A stretch of DNA of 64,000 bases, from positions 5,518,001-5,582,000 of the forward strand of contig NZ_CP135922.1 in assembly GCF_032399705.1 (NCBI RefSeq). Direction: 5' to 3'. Numbering within the stretch: position 1 is the first letter of the stretch; the number at the start of each line of letters is the position of its first letter. The stretch comes from Paenibacillus sp. BIC5C1. Lineage in GTDB: Bacteria > Bacillota > Bacilli > Paenibacillales > Paenibacillaceae. The position numbers and the translations under genes were made by a program. The notes under the pieces were generated by a model. That model had not been told where the DNA came from, searched no databases, and saw nothing but the letters and a program-made list of their open reading frames with translations. Positions 1 to 10,000 of the stretch are shown piece after piece.

Positions 1-423
1 AAAATGAACTTCAGCTGTGACAGCGTAAGTTGCTGGCTGATCTTCAAATACATAATGAATATGCTGCTTCATTCGTTGTTCCGGCCAGCTCTCCTGTAAT
101 ATGGAGTTAATCGCCGGACATTGAATCTCAGGCTCCTGAATAACCATTCTGAACCGCAGCCGCAAACGGCAGCCTGGTAGACCTCCTTGTGTCTCCATAA
201 TCTCTGCCGCGAGATCCGCAAGGGATGTGTTTAGCACCACTTCGCCTGTTACGTCAGGGCAATCTCGCAGGCAGAATTGCAGTACCAACTCTCTGGACAT
301 ACGGGCCAACTCAAGCTGATCCTTCCGATCCGTTATGGAAATAAGTTCATCCAAATTATCGAGATCATATAGGTAATTTTCGAAGCCTACTTTCAGATTG
401 TCATAAATCGTCGGATCAAACAT
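1..423 (-). CDS. Hypothetical protein, C-terminus cut off by the window edge
   Basis: An open frame of 141 codons runs off the left edge. It starts at an ATG at 421-423, with a modest GCAGG ribosome site about 9 bases upstream. The protein begins MFDPTIYDNLKVGFENYLYD and is acidic and soluble, with no signal peptide or membrane segment. A cysteine-containing stretch (LQFCLRDCPDV) follows around residue 60. I do not recognise the family. The even codon use and conserved-looking N-terminus suggest a real gene. It is separated from the L25 gene by about 200 bases holding that gene's terminator. Confidence 0.6.
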   Translation of the reverse strand, partial: MFDPTIYDNLKVGFENYLYDLDNLDELISITDRKDQLELARMSRELVLQFCLRDCPDVTGEVVLNTSLADLAAEIMETQGGLPGCRLRLRFRMVIQEPEIQCPAINSILQESWPEQRMKQHIHYVFEDQPATYAVTAEVHF

Positions 424-623
424 GTTGTGAAACCTGCTTTCTTATGCAAATTATTCCGAAGTCAATCGCTGCTACTCCGAATCATAGTATACTGTAACGC
501 TGTTTCACGCAAACAGGGCACTGTCATCATACCAAATAAAAACTATGTAACCATCTGTCATAAGTTAAAACGACATTCATTATCGCGTATCTCCTGCGAC
601 TCCACTTGGTCCATTTCCAATAT

Positions 624-652
624 AAAAAAGCCCGGTCATCACGACCGGGCTT
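624..652 (-). terminator. Intrinsic terminator of the L25/ctc gene
   Basis: A 10-bp perfect stem (AAGCCCGGTC with GACCGGGCTT) with a 5-base loop is followed on the minus strand by a T run. It lies 35 bases past the L25 stop codon. Confidence 0.9.
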
Positions 653-686
653 GGTTGAGATACAGAATAATAAATATTCTAACTCC

Positions 687-1319
687 CTATTCTTCTTTAG
701 CTGGTTCTTCGGGTGCTGCCGGTGCTGCTTCATCAGCAGAAGCCGTAGGCTCTTCCTCAGCCGCTTGTGGCGGCATCACGGAAGCGATGATGGAATCACC
801 TGATGTCACCAGAGTCAGACCTTTATCGAGCTTGATATCTCCAGCTGTCAAACGATCACCAATTTCCAGTCCGCTAACATCCACCTCTATGGAAGTTGGC
901 AGATCAGCCGGAAGTCCTTCGACCTCCAGTTGAGTTTCCTGTGTCTGGAACACACCGCCTGCCTTGGAGCCGGCTGCGGTACCTTGGAAGTCGATCGATA
1001 CACTAACACTGATCGGCTTGTTCTTAGAAATTTGCAAGAAGTCCACGTGCAGCAGACGTCCGTTGCGTTCCTGCTGATCCTTGATCAGCACTGGAACCGT
1101 TTTGCCACCCTCAAGATTCAGGTTGAACATTTCGGAGCGACCTGTACGTGCTACTTTCAGCACTTCCTTTTCATCTACATGTATCGCGGCACCTTCCAAT
1201 CCCGGGCCATAAACGACAGCCGGAACACGTCCGCCTTGTCTTAACAGGCGCAATGCTGCACCTTTCTTTTCAGTTCTTGGTGTTGCCGTAAGTTGAGCCA
1301 TTTTTCCGTTGGATTTCAT
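687..1319 (-). CDS. rplY: 50S ribosomal protein L25 / general stress protein Ctc
   Basis: This 210-residue protein has the two-domain layout of the long L25 (Ctc/TL5) family. The N-terminal 5S-rRNA-binding domain occupies residues 1-95 (GRVPAVVYGPG motif near 28-40). The C-terminal TL5-type beta domain runs to about 185 and ends in an acidic Ala/Glu-rich tail. The start is set by GAAGGAGG just upstream. The protein binds 5S rRNA in the large subunit; Ctc of Bacillus is a SigB-dependent stress protein. A SigB-like promoter about 120 bases upstream fits that. The gene is transcribed alone and ends at a strong terminator. Confidence 0.95.
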   Translation of the reverse strand: MKSNGKMAQLTATPRTEKKGAALRLLRQGGRVPAVVYGPGLEGAAIHVDEKEVLKVARTGRSEMFNLNLEGGKTVPVLIKDQQERNGRLLHVDFLQISKNKPISVSVSIDFQGTAAGSKAGGVFQTQETQLEVEGLPADLPTSIEVDVSGLEIGDRLTAGDIKLDKGLTLVTSGDSIIASVMPPQAAEEEPTASADEAAPAAPEEPAKEE

Positions 1320-1435
1320 GATTGAACATCCTCCTTCAAGGGATCCTTACTTATATTTGTTAGAAAGCCATAAGCTTCTCTCTTAGACCAGAATGGCCTT
1401 TTCGTGCGTGGCCGAATCTGGGGCCATATCTATAT

Positions 1436-1462
1436 TTACCCCAATGAAAGACCATCTCAAAC
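1436..1462 (-). promoter_or_regulatory. SigB-like promoter of the L25/ctc gene
   Basis: On the minus strand GTTTGA (1457-1462) and GGGTAA (1436-1441) are 15 bases apart, against the Bacillus SigB consensus GTTTAA-N12-15-GGGWAW. It lies about 117 bases before the L25 start. The ctc gene of B. subtilis has the same kind of promoter. Confidence 0.55.
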
Positions 1463-1516
1463 ACTGACATGTAGAGTTTTTTTATTTTCCGGGTGAAAAT
1501 GGTCCTTTTTGATGAA

Positions 1517-1549
1517 CAAAAAAGCAGCCGGAATACCTTCCGACTGCTT
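1517..1549 (-). terminator. Intrinsic terminator of the first pullulanase gene
   Basis: An 11-bp stem (AAGCAGTCGGA with TCCGGCTGCTT, one G-T pair) is followed on the minus strand by TTTTTT. It lies about 50 bases past the stop codon at 1599. Confidence 0.85.
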
Positions 1550-1598
1550 GTTAAGCATCTATTTTTAATCATTGGTATGAACTTAATAATCTTGCCAG

Positions 1599-4478
1599 TT
1601 ATGCGCTGTTACGATCATCCTCTTCATCACTTTCACGGATAACCTGCATCTGATCCGACCCACTGTGAACGATAATGTGCACATCTCCGTCTTCAGGACC
1701 GATATCAACATAACGATCACCGCAGGTGTCTTTGGCTTCCCATTCATTCAGCCGAATGATTAAGCCCAGATGATGCAGTCCTGCAGCCACTCGAAAACGT
1801 GCTTCTGCTGCATCGCCCACTCGCTCAAAGGGGACAGCACCATCCTCCATGCCTGTGCCCCATACCCAGACATCCCATCCCTCATAATGCTGATCTTCTC
1901 GTTTATATCGGAGAGTAACAATTCGCGAAATTGGTTTGTGGATTTTGATATTCAGCGATGCCTGAATCCCTCCAGCCTCCGCGATAATCTGGGCAGACCC
2001 TGGCGTTAAAGCACGTACGATTCCTGCAGTACTGACCGCTGCATGATCCAGATGAGACGAGCTCCACCGTATATTCATCCCTTGCAAAGGCTGGCCGAAT
2101 TGATCCAGAACCAAGGCGCGAAATCGACTGACACGTGTCGTGTACATTACCGATTCCCCTATAATTTCAATCCGCTCCGGATGGAGGTGGTCCACCTGCA
2201 ACGTACACTCTGTGGTAATCGTGCCACATTGGACGCAGATCGTTGCTTCCCCAGTCTCCCCCGTATGAATTGTCCCATCAGATTGAATCGCAATAATGTT
2301 TGGGTTCGAAGAGCTCCAGGTCACAAATGCATTCTCCACCACATTACCAAAACGGTCTCTGACCGACGCTCGCAAACCAGCAATCTCTCCGGCATTGTAA
2401 ACAAGACGCGGCGAATGGATCTCAATCACAGCGGGTTCAGCACCGCCAGCATATTCTGTGTCGTACAGTACCATCAGTGACCATCGTTCTACCCTTGCGG
2501 TTCCGCTCACCGTCTCAATGAGGTCTGTACCTGCTTGGTGATCATTCACAACAATATGCCAATCACCCTCCGGCAGACTTACTTGCTGCTGCTGACCCGT
2601 TCCGTTGTAGATCACCACGATCTGATTCCAGGTATCCTGATTTGCTCCGTGATCCAGTGTAAATGCAACTACATTTCCTTCTGCACGAATCATGCGAAGA
2701 TGATTCCGTACCTGCTCGGCGTTAATCATGCGAAAGGCCGGATGTGTGCGCCGCAGATGAATCAGGCCGCGATAATAGTCAAAAACAGGTCTGAATCGAG
2801 CTTTGTTAGCCCAAGTGATCGTATTCACGGCGTCCCCGCTGCGATAACTATTATGATCTCCTGCTTTGGATCTCAGCATCTCATCCCCTGCATGAAGAAA
2901 TGGAATACCCTGTGAGGTAAGCAAAATCCCTGTTGAGAGCAAGGAACGACGGACCATCTCATGATCGAGTACATCATCCGCATCAACATAACGATAAGGG
3001 TCTGCTGCTTTAACCGCCGATTCTGCACTGCCTCCTTCTACGGGCTGCCCATCTCTCCATACAGGGTAACCGAGATCATGCCTGAGGTACATCGTTGTTG
3101 CAATTTTGTCCCATAAGTTGAGATTATCATGTGCCGTTACATAATTGACGGATTCCACTGGTGAAGATGTGAAATCATCCAGCGCTCCGGCTACACCCAT
3201 GGCAATTTCATACTCCTTACCGTCTGCTCCGGTAACAAAACCTTTGCCAATCCCATCACTATCCCCTTTGATGGCACTGCGGAAATGATCGTTAAAAACG
3301 GCAAATCCCTGGCCTCGTTGTGTTCCTTTTAACGTTTTCCGATCCAAAGGTGAATCTCCGCCTGTCCACGGCTCCCCGTAGATCAGAAAAGCCGGATCAA
3401 TCTGTTCTCTCAGCTCACGGGCCACTTCGTTCATCGTGTCTGTATCAATCAGACCCATGAGGTCGAAGCGAAACCCGTCCACATGATATTCCTCTGCCCA
3501 ATACAGGAGAGAGTCCAAAATATATTTTCGCACCATGGGGCGCTCCGTAGCCAGTTCATTGCCTACACCCGAACCATTGCTCAATGTGCCATCCTCACGG
3601 TAACGATAATAATAACTTGGTACAATCCGTTCAAAAGGTCCATCATCCACGCTGTACGTATGGTTGTATACCACATCAAGCACAACGCGAATGCCTTGTC
3701 GGTGCAAGGAATGAATAAGCGCCTTGAACTCCTTGATTCGAACTGAAGGATCACGCGGATTGGTGGCATAGGAACCTTCTGGCACGTTGTAATGCTGCGG
3801 ATCATAGCCCCAGTTGTATGGCAATTTGGTATTTGAACCGGCGTTCGTTGTCGCTGCCAATTCATCAACCGTCTGATAATCCGCTACAGGCAGAAGATGC
3901 ACATGCGTGATGCCGAGTTCAACAAGATGGTCTACTCCGATGGAGTTGCCGCTTCTGTCCGTCAACCCGGAAGCAGTAAATGCCAAATATTTTCCCTTAA
4001 AAGGAATATCGGCATGTAGGTCGGATGAGAAGTCTCGCACATGCAATTCATATAAAACTGCATCTGCCGGACGCAGAAATACGGGCTTCACATCCTCTTC
4101 CCAATCCACTGGATTGGTTGTATCCAGGTCAATGATGGCTGTTCGCTGTCCATTCGCCGATACAGCACGAGCGTAAGGATCGGGAGCCACTGCAATATGC
4201 TGATCATCATGCGTAATGTGATACATATAATAATGTCCGTCCCAATCCCCTTCAAGTTGTACACTCCATATTCCATTCGGGTCACGGGTCATCGATCTTA
4301 TCTGTCCATCATCATGCTCGGTTACTTTACCAGTTGCATCGTAACGTCCCTCATCATCAAAAATGAGTAACGAAACCTGCTGAGCTGTAGGTGCCCACAG
4401 CTTGAATGTGCTTGCTGTACGCGTATATGTTAAGCCAAGATCGTTGCCTTCATAACGAAAAGATGTCCATTCCGGCAT
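1599..4478 (-). CDS. pulA: Type I pullulanase (GH13) with C-terminal Ig-like and CBM41-like modules
   Basis: This 959-residue enzyme should hydrolyse alpha-1,6 branches of pullulan, starch or glycogen. An N-terminal CBM48-like domain (about 10-95) precedes the GH13 barrel. The barrel has the type I pullulanase motif YNWGYDP (221-227), nucleophile Asp339 (GFRFDLMG), acid Glu369 (YGEPW) and Asp451 (TAHDN). Two bacterial Ig-like (Big2) domains follow at about 684-762 and 767-847. A pullulanase-associated/CBM41-like domain lies at about 850-940 (RYKREDQHYEGWDVWVWG). I start it at codon 9 of the longest frame: that ATG follows GGCGGTG by 6 bases, whereas the upstream ATG lies only about 12 bases from the predicted transcription start. 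No signal peptide is visible, which is odd for these surface-type modules. Confidence 0.93.
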   Translation of the reverse strand: MPEWTSFRYEGNDLGLTYTRTASTFKLWAPTAQQVSLLIFDDEGRYDATGKVTEHDDGQIRSMTRDPNGIWSVQLEGDWDGHYYMYHITHDDQHIAVAPDPYARAVSANGQRTAIIDLDTTNPVDWEEDVKPVFLRPADAVLYELHVRDFSSDLHADIPFKGKYLAFTASGLTDRSGNSIGVDHLVELGITHVHLLPVADYQTVDELAATTNAGSNTKLPYNWGYDPQHYNVPEGSYATNPRDPSVRIKEFKALIHSLHRQGIRVVLDVVYNHTYSVDDGPFERIVPSYYYRYREDGTLSNGSGVGNELATERPMVRKYILDSLLYWAEEYHVDGFRFDLMGLIDTDTMNEVARELREQIDPAFLIYGEPWTGGDSPLDRKTLKGTQRGQGFAVFNDHFRSAIKGDSDGIGKGFVTGADGKEYEIAMGVAGALDDFTSSPVESVNYVTAHDNLNLWDKIATTMYLRHDLGYPVWRDGQPVEGGSAESAVKAADPYRYVDADDVLDHEMVRRSLLSTGILLTSQGIPFLHAGDEMLRSKAGDHNSYRSGDAVNTITWANKARFRPVFDYYRGLIHLRRTHPAFRMINAEQVRNHLRMIRAEGNVVAFTLDHGANQDTWNQIVVIYNGTGQQQQVSLPEGDWHIVVNDHQAGTDLIETVSGTARVERWSLMVLYDTEYAGGAEPAVIEIHSPRLVYNAGEIAGLRASVRDRFGNVVENAFVTWSSSNPNIIAIQSDGTIHTGETGEATICVQCGTITTECTLQVDHLHPERIEIIGESVMYTTRVSRFRALVLDQFGQPLQGMNIRWSSSHLDHAAVSTAGIVRALTPGSAQIIAEAGGIQASLNIKIHKPISRIVTLRYKREDQHYEGWDVWVWGTGMEDGAVPFERVGDAAEARFRVAAGLHHLGLIIRLNEWEAKDTCGDRYVDIGPEDGDVHIIVHSGSDQMQVIRESDEEDDRNSA

Positions 4479-4520
4479 CGTTCCCACCGCCTTTATATCC
4501 ATTGATTTCGTGTTGTCCCG

Positions 4521-4549
4521 ATGTTACGGAGCGAGACGTCATTTGTCAA
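4521..4549 (-). promoter_or_regulatory. SigA-type promoter of the first pullulanase gene
   Basis: On the minus strand TTGACA (4544-4549), a 17-base spacer and TAACAT (4521-4526) form a near-consensus promoter about 42 bases before the chosen start. The rest of the 4479-4837 gap holds the terminator of the upstream pullulanase gene and nothing else I can name. Confidence 0.7.
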
Positions 4550-4710
4550 CCCGGGGTTGTCTGTACTCAACATATCGGTTGAGCAGAGGCTTTCAATTAG
4601 CATATTGAATGTGATGCAATTCCTCACAGCAATCGCTTTCAAGATACAGCATATGTAAACAAGCGCCATAGATTGACAGCATTTGTACCTGTCCTGATGA
4701 AAAGATAGAC

Positions 4711-4752
4711 AAAAAAAGTAAAACACCCTCGCTCCACAATGGAGAAAGGGTG
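4711..4752 (-). terminator. Intrinsic terminator of the second pullulanase gene
   Basis: On the minus strand a hairpin pairs ACCCT with AGGGT and CTCCA with TGGAG. GTTTTAC and a run of seven T follow. It lies about 86 bases past the stop codon. Confidence 0.75.
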
Positions 4753-4837
4753 CAACATTACTGTTTTAACAACTAATTCTTGTTAGGTCGGCAAGATGCC
4801 CTGATGCCTGTTGAGGTTTAGCGAGCGATGTGAACGT

Positions 4838-6889
4838 TCACTCACCTGCATACATAACCGTCATGGATATAGCGGGAACGCTGACCTGACCATCTTTGGC
4901 TGTACGCAGCGTCTCATTGCCAGCCTGCCCCTGCTCTACAACCACATTCCATGCACCTGAAGGAATGGAGATTGTACGGGTTTCTTTGTAAGCATTGTAG
5001 ATAATGATTATCCGTTCCCATGAATCTCCGACAGCCGTTCCTGCCAGTTCATAGGCTAACAACCCTTTTCCCTTTTCTAGCAATCGAACATGCTTCTCAA
5101 TCTCTTCCCGGGTACGAAGACGAAAAGAAGGATGTTCGCGCCGAATATGGATCAGGCCACGATAGTAATCATAAACAGGCTTAAACTGCTGCTTTTGCTC
5201 CCATCGAATGGCATTGACTGAATCTCCACTCTCATGACTGTTCGCATCGCCATATTTACTTCGCAGAAGTTCATCTCCAGCCGCAAGCAATGGGACCCCC
5301 TGGGAAGTCAATACGATGCCATTAGCAAGCAGACAGCGCCGAACCGTTTCATTCTCCAGTATGTGGTCCGGGTCAACCTGCAAATACGGATTCGCCTGCT
5401 GTACAGCCTCTTCCACATTGGCGCTGCCTTTCACACGACCATCCTCGCTATGTGTGATAAATCCCAGCGTATCGTGCAATCCTTGTGTTTGGACGACTTT
5501 GTCCCACAAGTTGAGATTATCATGAACGGTTACATAATTAATCGTTTCAGACGGGCCAGCAGTAAAATCGTTAATGGCTCCACGTACACCTTTCCATATA
5601 TCGTCTTCTTTTTCCTCCGCTCCTGTAGCAAATCCGGTTCCCGTTCCATCGCTATCGCCTTTGATCGCTCCACGGAGGTTATCGTTAAATACAGCAAATC
5701 CAGCTTCACGCTGTGCTCCCTTAAGTGTCATTTGATCCCCAAGGGGTGATTCCAGCGCACCCCAGGGTTCACCGTATAAGAGAATGGATGGAGAAACCTC
5801 GGCATGCAGTTCTGCTGCGAGCTCTTTCATCGTTGTCGTGTCGATCAGACCCATCAGGTCAAAACGAAACCCGTCCACATGGTATTCCTCTGCCCAGTAG
5901 CGTACAGAATCGATAATGAATTTGCGCACCATCGGGCGTTCTGTAGCCACTTCATTGCCTGTACCTGATCCATTGCTGTACGTGCCATCCGGGTGCTGAC
6001 GGTAGTAATATCCTGGAACAAGCTTCTCAAATGAACTGGCTGCCGTATCAAACGTATGATTGTACACCACATCCATAATGACTCCGATACCCTTCTGATG
6101 AAGGGCGAGCACCATCGATTTGAACTCTCGAATTCTTGTCTCCGGCTCATCTGCACGGGATGCATAGGAACCTTCTGGAACGTTGTAGTGGAGCGGATCA
6201 TAGCCCCAGTTATAACGTGAGCAATCGGAAGTCCCGTCATCTGCCTTCGATTCGTCCACTGTCGCAAAATCAAATACCGGAAGAAGATGTACATGAGTGA
6301 TTCCCAGCTCAACCAAATGATCGATTCCCAGTGTATTCCCGTTTGAATCACGCAGACCTGTCTCGGTAAAAGCCAGATACTTTCCTTTATGCCTCATACC
6401 GGATGACTCATGGATCGAGAAATCGCGCACATGCAGCTCATACAAAACCGCATCTACCGGGCTTGCCAGTTTTGGACGAATATCCTCATTCCAGCCATTC
6501 GGGTGCGTCTGTTCCAGCCTAACGATGACTCCTCTTTCTCCATTCATGGTCACAGCTCGTGCATAGGGGTCAACCGCTATCTCCTGCCGTCCGTCCTCAA
6601 AGGTAGATCTGTACATATAACGATAACCGCTCCATTCACCTTCAAGCTTCAGGGACCAGATGCCCTGATCCTGCTTGTTCATAGCTAGTTCCTTCTGTTC
6701 ATCCTGATTCTTCTGTTCATTGGGACTTCCCCCTGTTGAAGGCGGGTATAACAGCACATCTACCTGCTTTGCGGCAGGCGTCCACACTTTAAAACTACAG
6801 GCTTGTGGTTCCATCGTGACACCCAGATCTCTTCCTTGGTATGTATCTACTACGTTTAATACGTCTAACTTGTGATGGTCATCAATCAT
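4838..6889 (-). CDS. pulA: Type I pullulanase (GH13), short form
   Basis: This 683-residue enzyme is a paralogue of the neighbouring pullulanase, without its C-terminal modules. It has an N-terminal CBM48-like region and the type I motif YNWGYDP (226-232). Nucleophile Asp344, acid Glu374 (YGEPW) and Asp457 (TVHDN) are all in place. The length is typical of intracellular type I pullulanases such as B. subtilis AmyX. The start at MIDDHHKLD is chosen because AGAGGGGAA precedes it by about 9 bases; the 15 extra upstream codons have no ribosome site. No signal peptide is seen, so cytoplasmic debranching of imported maltodextrin or glycogen is likely. Confidence 0.93.
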   Translation of the reverse strand: MIDDHHKLDVLNVVDTYQGRDLGVTMEPQACSFKVWTPAAKQVDVLLYPPSTGGSPNEQKNQDEQKELAMNKQDQGIWSLKLEGEWSGYRYMYRSTFEDGRQEIAVDPYARAVTMNGERGVIVRLEQTHPNGWNEDIRPKLASPVDAVLYELHVRDFSIHESSGMRHKGKYLAFTETGLRDSNGNTLGIDHLVELGITHVHLLPVFDFATVDESKADDGTSDCSRYNWGYDPLHYNVPEGSYASRADEPETRIREFKSMVLALHQKGIGVIMDVVYNHTFDTAASSFEKLVPGYYYRQHPDGTYSNGSGTGNEVATERPMVRKFIIDSVRYWAEEYHVDGFRFDLMGLIDTTTMKELAAELHAEVSPSILLYGEPWGALESPLGDQMTLKGAQREAGFAVFNDNLRGAIKGDSDGTGTGFATGAEEKEDDIWKGVRGAINDFTAGPSETINYVTVHDNLNLWDKVVQTQGLHDTLGFITHSEDGRVKGSANVEEAVQQANPYLQVDPDHILENETVRRCLLANGIVLTSQGVPLLAAGDELLRSKYGDANSHESGDSVNAIRWEQKQQFKPVYDYYRGLIHIRREHPSFRLRTREEIEKHVRLLEKGKGLLAYELAGTAVGDSWERIIIIYNAYKETRTISIPSGAWNVVVEQGQAGNETLRTAKDGQVSVPAISMTVMYAGE

Positions 6890-7000
6890 GCTGTGTATTC
6901 CCCTCTCAATGAGCAATAAAATGGATGTGAACAAAGGCTCCTTACCTTTTATACCCCTTCTGTCACCTAACCATAATCTCGGGGATGAAAAAGAACATTT

Positions 7001-7047
7001 AAAAACAAGCCATGCTTCACGTCATTTTACGTAAAACACAGCTTGTT
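7001..7047 (-). terminator. Intrinsic terminator of the surface-protein operon
   Basis: A long imperfect hairpin on the minus strand (outer stem AACAAGC with GCTTGTT, inner TTTTACGT with ACGTGAAG using wobble pairs) ends in TTTTTAAA. It lies 20 bases past the stop at 7068. Confidence 0.75.
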
Positions 7048-7067
7048 GAGGGATTAGCCCTTTTTCT

Positions 7068-10000
7068 CTAATGAGGGACCTTGGATTGAAAATCATTCCG
7101 GCTGGACTGATCCGCATGGTAAAACACAACATCACCATCCTTCAGCGACCAGTTTCTGCCTTGGCTGTTTTCCGGACTCCGGTTAAAGCCCTCCATCTGC
7201 CACTGATTCATCAATGGGGCATAAATATATTGCAGGTGCGGGGCAACCGTATTGCCACCTTGCAAACTCTCAATATTGAAGTTGACTACGATATGACCGT
7301 CCTTCAGGAAGATCTCCGACTGCTCATCCAGAGGATGTTGTCTGGCGAGTGATTCGAGATCGGTTCCTTTCTGTACGGCGTACACATCGGCTGGCAGACT
7401 GTACTCTCCATACCAGCGCTGGATGGCTGCTTTAGCCCGGTCCACATTGACGCCAGGTGGGATGTCCGTCTTTGGTCCAATCAGTGTGCGAATCGGCGAG
7501 GATAGGATCAGCCAATCATAACGGCCCACCCATGTTTTCTGGTGAGAAGTTTGATCCACGAAACCGACCATGTATTCCGCAAGGGTACTCTGGCTCTGCT
7601 CCTCCGGTGTCAGCTCGTAGGTATATCGATACCTAGCTGCATCCCCCAGCTCCGTAATCGGTACATTCCGCAGCCGCGCGTTTAGAACAACAAAGCGCTT
7701 CTCCAAATCCTGCGCCGATCCGATGCGAATGAGGCGTTCCTGGCCCCGGTGATAGTACAGATCCACTTCCTGGCGGGAAGAACCATCCCGACTCACAAAA
7801 TGGAAACTCGGTGTAATTCGTACACCATCCTGCTTGCCAAACATATTACCCTTGGTTTTGAGATCAAACTTGATATGGTATCCCGTTTTGACTGACACAT
7901 TTTTGAACCCCTGCACCGGATGACTGCCTGGACGTATCGGAAGAATGAACGGGGCTAAATTCCCCCTGGGGTCACCATCAATACTGTTAAGACCCGTCCA
8001 ATAACCGACTCCCGTAGGTTCTGGACGGCCCATCTGCTTACGGAATACGTTCTCCCAGTTATAGTCGGAAATATCGGTCACACGAAAATCATACAACCGT
8101 CCAATGACTTCCACAGGTACCGTATCTGCCGCTACATGATGCGCCAGATTCGTATTAGCATCCTGCTGTTCAGTGAAGTTCGTAGGTGCATTTTCGGCGA
8201 TATTGCGAAACTCGATTTCGTAATCCCCTTCGTCCACCCAAACCGGAAGATAAAAGGGGGTATCCAACTGATTCACTGGAATATCCACCCACGTCTTGGC
8301 GGGGATGAACTGGCTGCGGCCTTCGTTATAGACATCGAATGGGAATCGCACCTGCTTGATGCGAAAATACTTGGCGTAGTCCCGGTTGCCATAGCCGGGG
8401 TAACTCCCAGCATCCAAATGCTGCCCCGAAGTCGGGATTCTTACGATAAAAGGACGCTCCAGAATGAGCGCTGCCCGGTTTGCATTCGGTATCGTCTTCT
8501 GGTTATGCGGCTGGTCATCCGATACCCAAGCGTAGTTCACGACAGGCGTATGTACCGTGACCGTATTTATGCCGTTGATTGGAAAAACTTTGTTGATTCC
8601 CCCATTTACATTGCCCGGCAACAATTCGTAATAAATTTCGCCGGAACTCGTGGTATTAGCCTTATTTATGAGCGTATTGTTGATCATGTTATTAGGCTTA
8701 TACAGTACATCACGGTTAATAGTAGTTGGGTTAGGTATATTAGACGGAATTGGCCCATCCTTCGTCGTTTCCGAAGAGCTCATGATCGTCGAGCCATTAA
8801 AATTGACCATATCGTTACTGACTTTACTTTGAGGCGTATTGCTTTCAGCCATCCCTTTAAGCGTGGATGTGTGATCCGGAAGAGATGGCGGGGAGTTCAA
8901 TCCCCCTGTTAGAAGTGGTGGAGTAAAAGTGATTGATGAAGTATTGGCTGGTCTAACGTGACTATTAACATCTGCATCATTACTCGAATCAAGTGATGGT
9001 GGCGTATACCCTGAAGGTGTCATGGTGACCTTCCCGCCGGGCAAGGCGTAGTTACTCATTTCAGCCTGATTTATCTTGTATACTTCCAAATTATTAATTT
9101 GCCAGTATGAGTAATCCCTAAATAATTGGAATGTATAGGTTTTGGACTGAGTATCCGTTTTTGTCACCGGAGGTCCTGGAGTACAACCCGTTTCAGTACA
9201 TACTTGAGGACCGGGTACTGTCCATTGACGTGCGTACGTAACTTCGACGGTACAGTCATATGTGGTCTTTCCAGACATTTTCCCCCAATCCTGTTTGAAC
9301 AAATATTCATCAGCCAACGCATTGGTATAAAGAGATTCAGATGTTGGAATCCCCTTAAGAACATCGAATTTTTCGGAATCCCTATCGTCAGCCCGAATAA
9401 CCCCATTGGCACCTGGATCCATGTGACTTTGCTTCATAACAGTTCCTTGAGAGGGACTTCCAATCGTCCAACTGCATTGTCCCGATCCATTACCTTCAGG
9501 AATTTCAGGTTGATTGCCTCCTCCGCCACTGTCGGTGCATAAAGCCCCCGAGCCAACTGTCATCTCAAAAGTATCCTTTTCATCAAGCGCTTGGGTAGCG
9601 TCAACAAAGTGTCCAGTAATCGTTGCTGTGCCAGTCGGGGCAACCGCTGTTACTAATCCAGAACTATTAACCGTCATTGTAGATGTGTTAGAACTTGACC
9701 ACGTGAGCTTGGCATGGCTCTGTAGGGGCCAAACACTTCCATCTACCTTTGTCAAAGTTGCTGTTAACTGAGTTGTTCCGTTTGGCGCTACGCAAATATT
9801 ACCGCTGATCTCAAGTCCGGATGTCCCATCTGCATACGTGACTTTCAATTTTTTATCCTTGTATACGTAAGTGTAGGAATCAAAGTCAGCTCTAAATTTG
9901 GAGAAATACCATACTTGTTTTGCACCTGGATTCGCCCAGTATTTACTATAAGTATCATTATTAAATGTTTGTTTAAAACTAATTGTGATTAAGTTCAAAC

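Noticed and set aside
4493..4726. 77-codon minus-strand frame upstream of the first pullulanase
   Set aside because: No ribosome site, it covers a strong promoter and overlaps the pullulanase N-terminus; non-coding.
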